DNA of 39,549 nt from Proteobacteria bacterium UBA2133 (GTDB taxonomy: Bacteria; Pseudomonadota; Gammaproteobacteria; Arenicellales; UBA868), in NCBI GenBank assembly GCA_002327725.1, contig DCXP01000026.1, positions 1-39,549 on the forward strand, written 5' to 3'. Positions 31,889-39,549 of this stretch are shown piece after piece; position 1 is the first letter of the stretch, and each line of letters starts with the position of its first letter. The notes below the pieces were generated by a model, which searched no databases, had not been told where the DNA came from, and saw only the letters and a list, made by a program, of their open reading frames with translations. The position numbers were made by a program, and so were the translations under genes.

Positions 31889-33951
31889 GACGCCAGGCCG
31901 GAGTGTCTCAGCAGTGCATCAATCTCGGGCGGCCTGCCGCGAAAGGCTGTGAAATTCTCCAAAGGCTCGTTCACACCACCCGATTCGAGCACCAGGCCGA
32001 CAAAGTCACGCCCGCTCTGCTCATCAAAAATACCCTCTTCTTCAAAGCGGCTGAAGGCATCAGCCGATAACACTTCGGCCCACTTGTAACTGTAGTAGCC
32101 TGCCGCATAGCCGCCGGCGAAGATATGCGAGAAACTGTTCTGGAAGCGGTTGAAGGCAGGCGGTATGACTACCGCAACCTCCTGTCTGACCGCATCAAGC
32201 CGGGTCTTGATATCTTCGGTTGACGCGCACGGCGCGCCCTGATGCAGCGCCATATCAAAAACCGAAAATTCAATCTGCCGCAGCATCTGCATGGCGCTTT
32301 GAAAATTGCGCGCCCCGCGCATCCGCTCAAGCAGCTCTGCCGGGAGCGATTCACCCGTCTCGTCATGCCCTGAGATCTGATTCAAGGCCTCGGTCTCCCA
32401 GCACCAGTTCTCCAGAAACTGGCTGGGCAACTCGACGGCATCCCAGGGCACACCGTTGATGCCGGAGACGCCGGGTTCGTCCACCTGCGTCAAAAGATGA
32501 TGCAGCCCGTGACCGAACTCATGAAAGAGTGTGACAACATCGTCGTGCGTTAAGAGCGATGGCTTATCGCCGACCGGCGGGATGAAATTACAGGTCAAAA
32601 ATGCGGCAGGATTCTGGACCCCGCCGTCAGTAAGCCGTCGCCTGCCGATACAGTCGGCCATCCAGGCGCCGCCGCGCTTGTGTGTGCGTGCATAAAGATC
32701 CAGAAAAAAGCACCCCCGTACCGAGCCATCGTCATTCACGAGTTCAAAAAACTGCACGTCTTCATGCCAGACATTGCTGCAGGCGGCCTTTTGCACTTTT
32801 ACGCCGAAGAGTTTCTCAGTAACAAGAAAGAGGCCCTCAAGCACTTTGGGTAATGGAAAGTACGGACGTATTTCTTCATCACTGAAGGCATAAAGCGACT
32901 GCTTGAGCTTTTCTGAGTAAAAGGCAAGGTCCCACGCCTCAAGGTCATCCTGACCGTGTTTGGATGATGCAAATTCACGAAGATCACCCAACTCTTTTGT
33001 CGCGGCATCTTTTGCACACCCTGCAAGCGTCCGGAGAAACTCACCGATCTCCTGGGCAGAGTCTGCCATCCGGCCCTCCAGCGCGTATTGCAGGTAGTGT
33101 GCAAATCCCAGCAGCGATGCCATTTCGGCGCGCAGCGCAAGTATCTGCACCATCAGCGGACCGTTATCAAACTGGCCGGCATCAGGCCCCACATCACTCG
33201 CCCGGGTCACGTAGGCTTGATACATCTTTTCCCGCAGCATTCGGTTTTCACAAAACATCATGAACGGGATGTAGGACGGTGCCTGCAAAGAAAAGCGCCA
33301 GCCGGAAACGGAGGCATCTTTGGCTGTCTTGCGCGCAAGATCAATTGCGCTTTGCGGTAGACCCTGAAGATCATTTTCATCGTCGATATCGAGGAACCAG
33401 TGATCGGTGGCATCCAGCAGGTTCTGGTCAAACCGGTTGGACAGCGTGGACAACTCGCTCACAATCTCGCGAAAACGCTCGCGGGCATCACCTTCGAGTT
33501 CAGCGCCGGACAGGCGAAAGTCCCTTAAGGCATTTTTGACGACTTTCTTGCGCGCAGCAGAGAGATCGCCAAAATCATGGTCATTCGCAATCTTTTTGTA
33601 ACCCTGATAAAGCTTCAGATTCTGTCCGACCTCGCTATGAAACTGGCTTAACTTGGGCAGGCAGGCATCGACCGCAGAGCGAAACGCTTCGCTGTCACGC
33701 ACGGCATTCAAGTGCGACACGGGTGCCCAGACCCGTTCCAGGTATTCTTCGATATCCTGCAGTTCGCTGGCGACAGACTCCCAGCTGGCCGTTGCACAAT
33801 GTGACTCAACGGCCTGGATTTTTGCGCGGCTCTGGGCGAGAACTGCATCAAGCGCGTTTTCCACGGTGCCGGCTTTGATCTCGGAAAAACGCGGCAGGCC
33901 GGATAAATCCAGAAGCGGGTTTTCAGCGCTCGACAAGTGGGATTCGCTCAA
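31885..33951 (-). CDS. prlC: Oligopeptidase A
   Basis: A 688-residue cytoplasmic zinc metallopeptidase of family M3 that degrades short peptides, including cleaved signal peptides. The zinc motif is HEFGH at 477-481, followed by GLHHLL; the third ligand glutamate lies in the AVELPSQFLENW region about 25 residues later. E. coli oligopeptidase A has 680 residues. The start appears to be TTG at 33951, giving LSESHLSSAENPLL, with no alternative nearby. It is transcribed with the DUF255 gene (ATGA-type overlap). Confidence 0.95.
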   Translation of the reverse strand: MSESHLSSAENPLLDLSGLPRFSEIKAGTVENALDAVLAQSRAKIQAVESHCATASWESVASELQDIEEYLERVWAPVSHLNAVRDSEAFRSAVDACLPKLSQFHSEVGQNLKLYQGYKKIANDHDFGDLSAARKKVVKNALRDFRLSGAELEGDARERFREIVSELSTLSNRFDQNLLDATDHWFLDIDDENDLQGLPQSAIDLARKTAKDASVSGWRFSLQAPSYIPFMMFCENRMLREKMYQAYVTRASDVGPDAGQFDNGPLMVQILALRAEMASLLGFAHYLQYALEGRMADSAQEIGEFLRTLAGCAKDAATKELGDLREFASSKHGQDDLEAWDLAFYSEKLKQSLYAFSDEEIRPYFPLPKVLEGLFLVTEKLFGVKVQKAACSNVWHEDVQFFELVNDDGSVRGCFFLDLYARTHKRGGAWMADCIGRRRLTDGGVQNPAAFLTCNFIPPVGDKPSLLTHDDVVTLFHEFGHGLHHLLTQVDEPGVSGINGVPWDAVELPSQFLENWCWETEALNQISGHDETGESLPAELLERMRGARNFQSAMQMLRQIEFSVFDMALHQGAPCASTEDIKTRLDAVRQEVAVVIPPAFNRFQNSFSHIFAGGYAAGYYSYKWAEVLSADAFSRFEEEGIFDEQSGRDFVGLVLESGGVNEPLENFTAFRGRPPEIDALLRHSGLAS

Positions 33952-33988
33952 GGGTACACCGTAACTGGGGAAGATCGGGTCATCTTAA

Positions 33989-34017
33989 GAGATAAGGGTT
34001 CTTAAGGACTTTATCAA
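33989..34017 (-). promoter_or_regulatory. Possible promoter of prlC
   Basis: Minus-strand TTGATA (34012-34017) and TATCTC (33989-33994) are 17 bases apart. Two copies of CTTAAG, at 33984-33989 and 34001-34006, lie 17 bases apart and overlap the core promoter, which could mark a regulator site. Confidence 0.35.
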
Positions 34018-34072
34018 ACGTGGCCTGATATCAGCCCTACCGCTGAAATGGTTAACCCAGGACGACTACGGA

Positions 34073-34078
34073 TAAAAT
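34073..34078 (+). promoter_or_regulatory. Possible -10 element of gor
   Basis: TAAAAT lies only seven bases before the gor ATG, with GGTTAA 17 bases upstream. Transcription would begin at or next to the ATG. No ribosome site is visible, which fits a leaderless or nearly leaderless message. Confidence 0.35.
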
Positions 34079-34085
34079 CGGCTCG

Positions 34086-35438
34086 ATGCACAAGCACTAT
34101 GATTTTCTGGTCATCGGCGGGGGCAGCGGCGGTATCGCCGGGGCACGGCGTGCGGCCCAGTATGGCGCCCGCGTTGCGCTGGTGGAGGCCGGGCGCCTGG
34201 GTGGCACCTGCGTCAATGTGGGCTGTGTTCCCAAGAAGATCATGTGGAATGCCGCTCACTTTGCGGACGCGCTCGCAATCTCAGAGGACTATGGCTTTAC
34301 GCTGCCCGCGGCTGAATTCAACTGGGGGTCTTTCAAAACGGCCCGCGATGCCTACGTCGAACGCCTGAACGGCACCTATCTCCGTAACCTGGATTCATCC
34401 CAGGTTGAAATCTTTCGCGGCTGGGCAACATTCGAATCCCCCCGCGAGGTGCGCGTGGGTGACACGCTTTTGAGCGCGGATCATATTCTCATCGCCACCG
34501 GCGGGAGGCCGATGGTTCCCGATATCCCAGGCGCCGACCTTGCCATCACCAGCGACGGGTTCTTCGAGCTCAGCGAACAGCCCAGGCGCCCACTCATCAT
34601 CGGCGCGGGCTACATTGCCACTGAACTTGCGGGTGTACTCCACTCACTCGGGTCGGAAGTCACCATACTGCTGCGCAAAGATATTCTGCTGCGCGGATTT
34701 GATGCAACGCTTCGAAGAACCGTTATGGACGAGATGTGCTCCGCCGGTATCAGCATCCTGACCGGTATTCATATGGAAAGTATCGAACGCGAAGCCAACG
34801 GCCATCTGGCGGTACGCCCTCAGGATGGCGACACCATCGGCGGATTCGACTGCGTGCTGTTTGCCATCGGCCGGGACCCTGCGACTGATGCCATGGGCAT
34901 CGCGGCGACCGGCCTTGAGACGGACTCTGCCGGATTTATCCCGACTGACGAATGGCAGAACACCACTCAGCCCGGCATTTACGCAGTCGGTGATGTTACA
35001 GGGCGCCAGGCGCTGACGCCGGTCGCCATTGCCGCAGCGCGGCGTTTGTCAGACCGGCTGTTCGGCGGCCAGGCACAGGCAAGACTGGAATACGAGAACA
35101 TCCCCACCGTGGTGTTTTCGCATCCGCCGATTGGCACCGTCGGACTCACCGAAGAAGCAGCCAAAGAACGCTATGGCGATGACGGCGTAAAGGTTTACCA
35201 GAATCGTTTCACCGATATGTACTACGCCGTCACCCCCCAGCGTGTCCCCACGGTAGTGAAACTGGTTGTGACCGGACCCGATGAGAAGATTGTCGGCTGT
35301 CATGTGGTCGGGCGGGCCGCCGACGAGATGATCCAGGGCTTTGCGGTGGCGGTAACAATGGGCGCCACCAAAGCCGACTTTGACAACACTGTTGCCATTC
35401 ACCCGACGGCCGCCGAAGAACTCGTGACCCTGCGCTGA
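34086..35438 (+). CDS. gor: Glutathione reductase
   Basis: A 450-residue flavoprotein disulfide reductase that keeps glutathione reduced with NADPH. The FAD loop GGGSGGIAGARRAA is at 11-24, the redox pair C42/C47 in GGTCVNVGCVPKK, and the second Rossmann loop IIGAGYIATELAG near 173-185. The two arginines that select NADPH are seen in LLRKDILLRGFD, near 199-206. The C-terminal HPTAAEELVTL, near 439-449, supplies the catalytic histidine. The length equals E. coli Gor. A hairpin over its stop codon may end the transcript. Confidence 0.96.
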   Translation: MHKHYDFLVIGGGSGGIAGARRAAQYGARVALVEAGRLGGTCVNVGCVPKKIMWNAAHFADALAISEDYGFTLPAAEFNWGSFKTARDAYVERLNGTYLRNLDSSQVEIFRGWATFESPREVRVGDTLLSADHILIATGGRPMVPDIPGADLAITSDGFFELSEQPRRPLIIGAGYIATELAGVLHSLGSEVTILLRKDILLRGFDATLRRTVMDEMCSAGISILTGIHMESIEREANGHLAVRPQDGDTIGGFDCVLFAIGRDPATDAMGIAATGLETDSAGFIPTDEWQNTTQPGIYAVGDVTGRQALTPVAIAAARRLSDRLFGGQAQARLEYENIPTVVFSHPPIGTVGLTEEAAKERYGDDGVKVYQNRFTDMYYAVTPQRVPTVVKLVVTGPDEKIVGCHVVGRAADEMIQGFAVAVTMGATKADFDNTVAIHPTAAEELVTLR

Positions 35439-35456
35439 GCGCAACGCCTGCGCTCA
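35436..35456 (+). terminator. Hairpin over the gor stop codon
   Basis: TGAGCGC (35436-35442, starting with the gor TGA) and GCGCTCA (35450-35456) form a perfect seven-pair stem with a seven-base loop. A T-rich stretch (GGTTTTGTCGTTTTA) starts about ten bases later, so it is a weak intrinsic terminator candidate at best. Confidence 0.4.
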
Positions 35457-35524
35457 CCTGCCGGCGGTTTTGTCGTTTTAACCCTCCGTTACAATGCACG
35501 GGTCAATATAAAGAGGCAAAAAAG

Positions 35525-36307
35525 ATGGCGTGGTGGGGAAAACTGATCGGCGGTGCGCTTGGTTTCATGATGGGCGGGCCACTCGGCGCCCTGCTCGGCG
35601 GAACGATCGGTCATCAGTTCGACAGCGGTATCGCAGGCTCCAGCCGGATGGGCATCGGCGACAACGAACGGACCCAGGCTGCGTTCTTCACCGCGACCTT
35701 CTCGGTGATGGGTCACATCGCCAAAGCCGATGGCCGGGTCTCGGAGCACGAAATCCAGGCCGCGCGCAGCCTGATGCACCAGATGCAGCTCAACGATGCC
35801 CAGCAGACCGCGGCGATTGATCTGTTTCAAAAAGGCAAGGAAGCCGACTTTCCTCTCGATGAAGTACTGCGCCAGTTTCGCAGTGAGTGTCACCGGCGGA
35901 CCACCCTGCTGCGGATGTTCCTCGAGATTCAGATCCAGGCCGCCATGGCCGATGGACGGATGGACCCCGCCGAAAGCCGGGTCCTGCGTCACGTCGGCGA
36001 GGCGCTCGGATTCGACGCACCCCAGATTGAGCAGCTGATCAATTTCGTCAGCGGCGCAGCAGGTGGTCACGCGCCCGGGCAGCAGGTCCAGCCGGTTTCC
36101 GAGGCCTACAAGGTGCTCGGCGTGACTCCGGCCGCGAGCGATGCCGAGGTCAAGAAAGCCTATCGACGCCTCACCAACCAGCACCATCCCGATAAGCTGG
36201 TGGCCAAAGGCATGCCGGAAGAGATGGTCAAACTCGCCAACGAGAAGACCCAGGAAATCCGCAAGGCCTGGGAGCGTATCCGCGATCACCGTACGGCAAA
36301 GGCCTGA
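35525..36307 (+). CDS. djlA: Membrane-anchored DnaJ-like co-chaperone DjlA
   Basis: A 260-residue DnaK co-chaperone anchored by a glycine-rich N-terminal helix (KLIGGALGFMMGGPLGALLGG, residues 6-26, shown here within limits as GGALGFMMGGPLGALLGG). A TerB-like helical domain follows (about 50-175), and the C-terminal J domain starts at YKVLGVTP (195) with HPD at 221-223, essential for stimulating DnaK. E. coli DjlA has 271 residues and the same order. AAAGAGG lies before the ATG, and TACAAT at 35490-35495 is a likely -10. Confidence 0.95.
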   Translation: MAWWGKLIGGALGFMMGGPLGALLGGTIGHQFDSGIAGSSRMGIGDNERTQAAFFTATFSVMGHIAKADGRVSEHEIQAARSLMHQMQLNDAQQTAAIDLFQKGKEADFPLDEVLRQFRSECHRRTTLLRMFLEIQIQAAMADGRMDPAESRVLRHVGEALGFDAPQIEQLINFVSGAAGGHAPGQQVQPVSEAYKVLGVTPAASDAEVKKAYRRLTNQHHPDKLVAKGMPEEMVKLANEKTQEIRKAWERIRDHRTAKA

Positions 36308-36336
36308 CCTACCGTGGTGCTTCGCCTGATAACCCC

Positions 36337-37677
36337 ATGAATCTCGCGCGCATGCTGGCGCAACGCGAGGCCGCGCACCAGCCGGTGCGTGTCGCCGTCA
36401 TCGGCTGCGGAAAATTCGCCACCATGTACCTGACACAGGCGCGGGTCACGCCTGGTATTCACATTGTCGGGGTCGCGGACCTCGACCTTGGCCGGGCACG
36501 CGCCAATCTGCAAAGCGCCGGATGGCCGCAATCACAAAGCGAGGCCGCCACCGTCGACGCGGCTATTGCCAGCGGCGGTACCTGTCTCACTGAAGATGCC
36601 TTTGTCCTGATCAAAGACGGGCGGATTGATGTCGTCGTGGAGGCGACCGGTATTCCTCACGCCGGGATCCGCCACTGTCAGGCGGCGATCAGCACGGGTC
36701 ACCATGTCGTGATGGTCAATGTCGAAGCGGACGTGCTTGCAGGGCCGCTGCTGGCGCAGCAGGCGCGCGCAGCGGGTCTGGTCTACAGTCTTGCCTGGGG
36801 TGATCAGCCGGCGCTGATCTGTGAGCACGTGGACTGGGCCCGAAGCTGCGGCTTCGAGGTGACGGCAGCCGGCAAGGGGACGCGCTACCTCCCCGAGTAC
36901 CATGCCTTAACCCCCGATACCGTCTGGGATGTCCTGCAGCAGTATCTGGATATCGATGACCCCAACAGCATCAACCTGCAGATGTTCAACTCCTTTCTCG
37001 ATGGCAGCAAATCGGCGATCGAAATGACCGCGGTCTGCAATGCGACCGGGCTCGCGCCGCAGGCGCAGGGGCTGAACTTCCCGCCGGCTTCGCGCTTTGC
37101 GCTCGCTGATGTGTGTAAGCCGCAGGAGGACGGCGGCGTACTGACCTGTACCGGCACCACCGAAGTGGTGTCTTCGCTCAGCCGCAGCGGAGAACCGATC
37201 GATCACCATCTTGCCATGGGCACCTTCGTCATCGTCAGGCCGAAGAGTGATTACGCCCGTCAGTGTTTTCGTGAGTACCACATGCTGCCGGACCAGAGTG
37301 GCTGCTATGGCGCCTTGTACCGCCCGACCCATATGATCGGCCTTGAGCTCGGCGTATCGATCGCGTCGGTGGCGCTTCGCGGTGAACCGACCGGCCAGCC
37401 GCACTGTTTTTCATCGGATGTGGTCGCTGTTGCCAAGCGCGACCTCAAGGCCGGTGAAACCCTCGATGGCGAAGGCGGTCACTGTGTCTACGGCAAACAG
37501 ATGCCGGCGGGGGCATCGATAGCAAAAAAGGCACTCGCCCTCGGTCTTTCGGCCGGACTCATCCTGACCCGTGATGTCAGCGCAGGTGCGGTACTTTGCG
37601 AGGATGATGCGGCATTGGATAATGCAGATGAAGCGGTTCAGGCCCGGCAGAACATGACCGCAGCATTTGCATCATGA
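36337..37677 (+). CDS. Predicted homoserine-dehydrogenase-like oxidoreductase with C-terminal SAF domain
   Basis: A 446-residue protein of the group described as predicted homoserine dehydrogenase with a SAF domain (COG4091). The Rossmann motif is VRVAVIGCGKFATMY near 17-31, with a conserved aspartate in GVADLDLGRA at the end of strand two suggesting NAD. The middle holds IDVVVEATGIPHAG near 95-108, AAGKGTRYLPEYHALTPD near 177-194 and FNSFLDGSKSAIEM near 217-230. The SAF region (VVAVAKRDLKAGETLDGEGG, near 364-383, then LILTRDVSAGAVL) resembles antifreeze and sialic-acid synthase ends. The start is 29 bases after djlA. The substrate is unknown, probably a hydroxy acid or sugar acid. Confidence 0.8.
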   Translation: MNLARMLAQREAAHQPVRVAVIGCGKFATMYLTQARVTPGIHIVGVADLDLGRARANLQSAGWPQSQSEAATVDAAIASGGTCLTEDAFVLIKDGRIDVVVEATGIPHAGIRHCQAAISTGHHVVMVNVEADVLAGPLLAQQARAAGLVYSLAWGDQPALICEHVDWARSCGFEVTAAGKGTRYLPEYHALTPDTVWDVLQQYLDIDDPNSINLQMFNSFLDGSKSAIEMTAVCNATGLAPQAQGLNFPPASRFALADVCKPQEDGGVLTCTGTTEVVSSLSRSGEPIDHHLAMGTFVIVRPKSDYARQCFREYHMLPDQSGCYGALYRPTHMIGLELGVSIASVALRGEPTGQPHCFSSDVVAVAKRDLKAGETLDGEGGHCVYGKQMPAGASIAKKALALGLSAGLILTRDVSAGAVLCEDDAALDNADEAVQARQNMTAAFAS

Positions 37678-37716
37678 CAAGACACCAGTAGCAGCGAATC
37701 CCAGAGTGAATCCATC

Positions 37717-38412
37717 ATGAGCCACACTGTCTTTATCACCGGCACCACCCGGGGCATCGGCCTGGAACTGACACGCCAGTTCCTCAATGCCGGCAGCCAT
37801 GTCTTTGCAACCGCGCGCGATCCCGGATCGGATGCCCTGCAGTCACTCAAAGCAGAACATGGCGATCAACTGCAATTGCTTGCGCTGGATGTCACCGACT
37901 GTACCCAGATTGCCAAAGCCGCTGCCACCCTCGACGGACAACCGCTGGACCTTCTGATCAATAACGCCGGCCTCTTTCGATCAAGATCAGACGATGCCAA
38001 GAGCCTCTCCCACGAAACCTGGCTTCAGGAGTTTCACGTCAATGCCATCGCACCCTTTATGGTGACCCGGGCTTTGCAGGGAAACCTTGCGGCCGCTGAC
38101 GACGCCCTGGTGGCAATGATCTCAAGCAAGATGGGGAGCATGTCTGATAACACCTCGGGAGGCGCTTACAGTTACCGCTCGAGTAAAGCCGCGCTCAATG
38201 CCGTCGCCGTCAGCCTTGCCCGGGATCTTGCCGACGATGGCACCCGCGTTGTGGCCCTGCATCCCGGCTGGGTGCGTACCGATATGGGCGGCGCCAACGC
38301 CCTCGTCGATGCCCAAACAAGCGCCGAAGGCTTGAAAAACCTTATGCTCGGAATCGACGCCGCGCAGAACGGGGGCTTTTTCGACTACACCGGGGCGCCC
38401 ATTCCGTGGTGA
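37717..38412 (+). CDS. Short-chain dehydrogenase/reductase
   Basis: A 231-residue classical SDR. The cofactor loop TGTTRGIG is at 8-15, NNAG at 82-85, the catalytic serine near 137-141 and YxxxK as Y153-K157 in YSYRSSKAALN. The C-terminal pattern ALHPGWVRTDMGG and the subgroup look resemble C-factor-like SDRs. The acid at the end of strand two is absent (ATARD), which may favour NADP. It is 39 bases after the SAF dehydrogenase, and the next gene starts seven bases before its stop, so all three seem one operon. Confidence 0.88.
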   Translation: MSHTVFITGTTRGIGLELTRQFLNAGSHVFATARDPGSDALQSLKAEHGDQLQLLALDVTDCTQIAKAAATLDGQPLDLLINNAGLFRSRSDDAKSLSHETWLQEFHVNAIAPFMVTRALQGNLAAADDALVAMISSKMGSMSDNTSGGAYSYRSSKAALNAVAVSLARDLADDGTRVVALHPGWVRTDMGGANALVDAQTSAEGLKNLMLGIDAAQNGGFFDYTGAPIPW

Positions 38413-38681
38413 ACGGCAAAGCCCGTTATACTGCGGCGCACGCCGTGGCGGCAGTACTGCTGCTGACGTCTGCGGGCGGTACAGCGCTTCTGGCGCAGGA
38501 CACCGTGCCGCAGATCTTGCCGCTGGACGAGAAAGACGATGATGTCCTGATCTGCGATGATCTGGACGATGACGGCATTCTGGACCTTCTCGATAACTGT
38601 TCCGGGCTTTTTAATCCGCTCCAGACCGATGACAATCGCAACGGCATCGGTGATGACTGCGAAGCGCTGCTGCCCAACTGA
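38406..38681 (+). CDS. Small exported protein with one thrombospondin type 3 repeat
   Basis: A 91-residue protein with a Sec signal peptide (about 1-30, cut after LLA) and a mature part of only some 60 residues. The mature part ends in DDLDDDGILDLLDNCSGLFN followed by PLQTDDNRNGIGDDC, the calcium-binding thrombospondin type 3 pattern with cysteines at 65 and 85 and a further cysteine at 50. Such repeats normally occur in long arrays in big surface proteins; a free single repeat is unusual. Start is GTG at 38406, or the adjacent GTG at 38409. It overlaps the SDR by seven bases. The function is unknown; calcium binding is inferred from the motif. Confidence 0.7.
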   Translation: MVNGKARYTAAHAVAAVLLLTSAGGTALLAQDTVPQILPLDEKDDDVLICDDLDDDGILDLLDNCSGLFNPLQTDDNRNGIGDDCEALLPN

Positions 38682-38699
38682 AACACACCCTGTACTGAT

Positions 38700-39549
38700 A
38701 TGACCACACACAAGATTGCCCTGCTCGCCGGTGACGGCATCGGCCCTGAGATCATGGCCGAGGCGGTTAAAGTCCTGAAACTCATCGAGGAACGTAACGG
38801 CGTTTCATTCGATCTGCAGCCGGCATTATTTGGCGCCTGCGCCTGGTTTGAGACCGGAAAATCGTTCCCGGACGACACCATTGCCATCTGCGACAACACC
38901 GATGCCATCCTCAAGGGCACCATCGGTCTCAGCCACGAGAAATCCAAGCAGATCCCCGTGGACGAACAGCCCGAGCGCGGCGGTCTGCTGCCCATGCGCC
39001 GACGCTACCAGACCTACGCCAACTTCCGCCCGGTCACCCTGCCCCCAGAGCTCGCACACTTTTCCCCACTTCGCCCCGAGATCATCGGACAAGGGATTGA
39101 CCTTGTCATCATCCGCGAACTGGTCGGGGGCCTGTATTTCGGTTCCAAGGAAACGGGGGTCAACGATCAGGGGCGGCGCTACGTCCACGAGATGCTGGAG
39201 TACGACGAAGACCAGATCCGCCGGGTGCTGGAAGTGGCTTTTAAGCTTGCCATGAAGCGCAAAAAATCGCTCACGAACGTACACAAGAGTAACGTTCTGA
39301 AATCCAGCGTGCTCTGGAACGAGATTCTGGACGAAGTGCACAGCGATTATCCGAAGGTCAGCGTTGACCATGTGCTGGTGGATGCCGCCGCTACCTACCT
39401 GTGCCTTAATCCCACCCGCTTTGACGTCATGGTGATGGAGAACATGTTCGGCGATATTCTGAGTGATCAATGCGGCGGGATTCTCGGGTCCCTGGGGTTG
39501 ATGCCCTCCGCCTGCGTCGGGCCGAAGCAGTCCTATTACGAACCTTCAC
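38700..39549 (+). CDS. leuB: 3-isopropylmalate dehydrogenase-like protein (5' part, cut by the window end)
   Basis: 283 codons are visible of an isocitrate/isopropylmalate dehydrogenase family enzyme, which oxidatively decarboxylates its substrate; LeuB works in leucine synthesis. GDGIGPEIM (11-19) is the N-terminal signature. The catalytic Y145 (GGLYFG), K196 (VHKSN) and the metal aspartates D228, D252 and D256 are in place. The specificity helix PERGGLLPMR (91-100) keeps the leucine pair that recognises the isopropyl group but has one extra glycine compared with the usual PExGLLxLR. VDAAATYL replaces the usual VDNAAMQL. No leuC or leuD is in view. The gene has no stop before base 39549. Confidence 0.82.
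   Translation, partial: MTTHKIALLAGDGIGPEIMAEAVKVLKLIEERNGVSFDLQPALFGACAWFETGKSFPDDTIAICDNTDAILKGTIGLSHEKSKQIPVDEQPERGGLLPMRRRYQTYANFRPVTLPPELAHFSPLRPEIIGQGIDLVIIRELVGGLYFGSKETGVNDQGRRYVHEMLEYDEDQIRRVLEVAFKLAMKRKKSLTNVHKSNVLKSSVLWNEILDEVHSDYPKVSVDHVLVDAAATYLCLNPTRFDVMVMENMFGDILSDQCGGILGSLGLMPSACVGPKQSYYEPS

Noticed and set aside
1..39549. CRISPR array, integrase, transposase or phage genes
   Set aside because: No repeat-spacer pattern, no integrase or transposase motif and no direct repeats flanking either tRNA gene were seen.

Overview
The window looks like chromosomal core DNA of a gammaproteobacterium. Several gene clusters keep the order usual in that class: TPR lipoprotein-lolB-ispE-tRNA(Gln)-prs-rplY-pth-ychF facing away from hemA-prfA-prmC, and petA-petB-petC-sspA-sspB followed by hslV-hslU. 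SspB, DjlA, Xni and YcgL are also gammaproteobacterial hallmarks. The DNA is GC-rich and densely coding. No phage, insertion sequence, integron or CRISPR structure was seen, and a genus cannot be named from the sequence.

Layout. Bases 1-627 hold only decayed gene pieces: an enolase-superfamily scrap and the tail of a P-type cation ATPase. A YbdK-type carboxylate-amine ligase follows on the minus strand. After a 492-base gap that carries a convincing FNR/Anr-type promoter comes a bacteriohemerythrin gene, then a minus-strand tRNA-Met with its own promoter. Bases 2952-6460 are a Tat-exported family 5 solute-binding protein and two permeases, with a strong hairpin terminator after the binding protein and no ATPase gene. 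A 3-hydroxyisobutyrate-dehydrogenase-like gene faces them.

Bases 7507-14289 are a long minus-strand run for outer-membrane biogenesis (TPR lipoprotein, LolB), isoprenoid synthesis (IspE), tRNA-Gln, PRPP synthesis (Prs), ribosomal protein L25, peptidyl-tRNA hydrolase and YchF. The divergent plus-strand run makes the first committed step of tetrapyrrole synthesis (HemA) and translation termination (RF1 and its methylase PrmC), followed by MsrA. A DUF1820 gene, dacB, an alpha/beta hydrolase, gltA, ycgL and a small membrane protein fill 18340-23344.

Bases 23397-33951 are all minus strand: prlC and a DUF255 protein, the cytochrome bc1 operon, sspA-sspB, hslV-hslU (with a sigma-32-like heat-shock promoter) and xni. 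Bases 34086-39549 are plus strand: gor, djlA, a SAF-domain dehydrogenase, an SDR, a tiny exported thrombospondin-type-3-repeat protein and an isopropylmalate-dehydrogenase-like gene cut off by the window end.

Most genes are housekeeping. No clearly new multi-gene system was found. The least conventional items are the ATPase-less transporter module, the SAF-dehydrogenase/SDR/TSP3 block at 36337-38681, the perfect palindrome in the gltA leader, the overlap of ispE with tRNA-Gln, and the FNR-type promoter of the hemerythrin gene.
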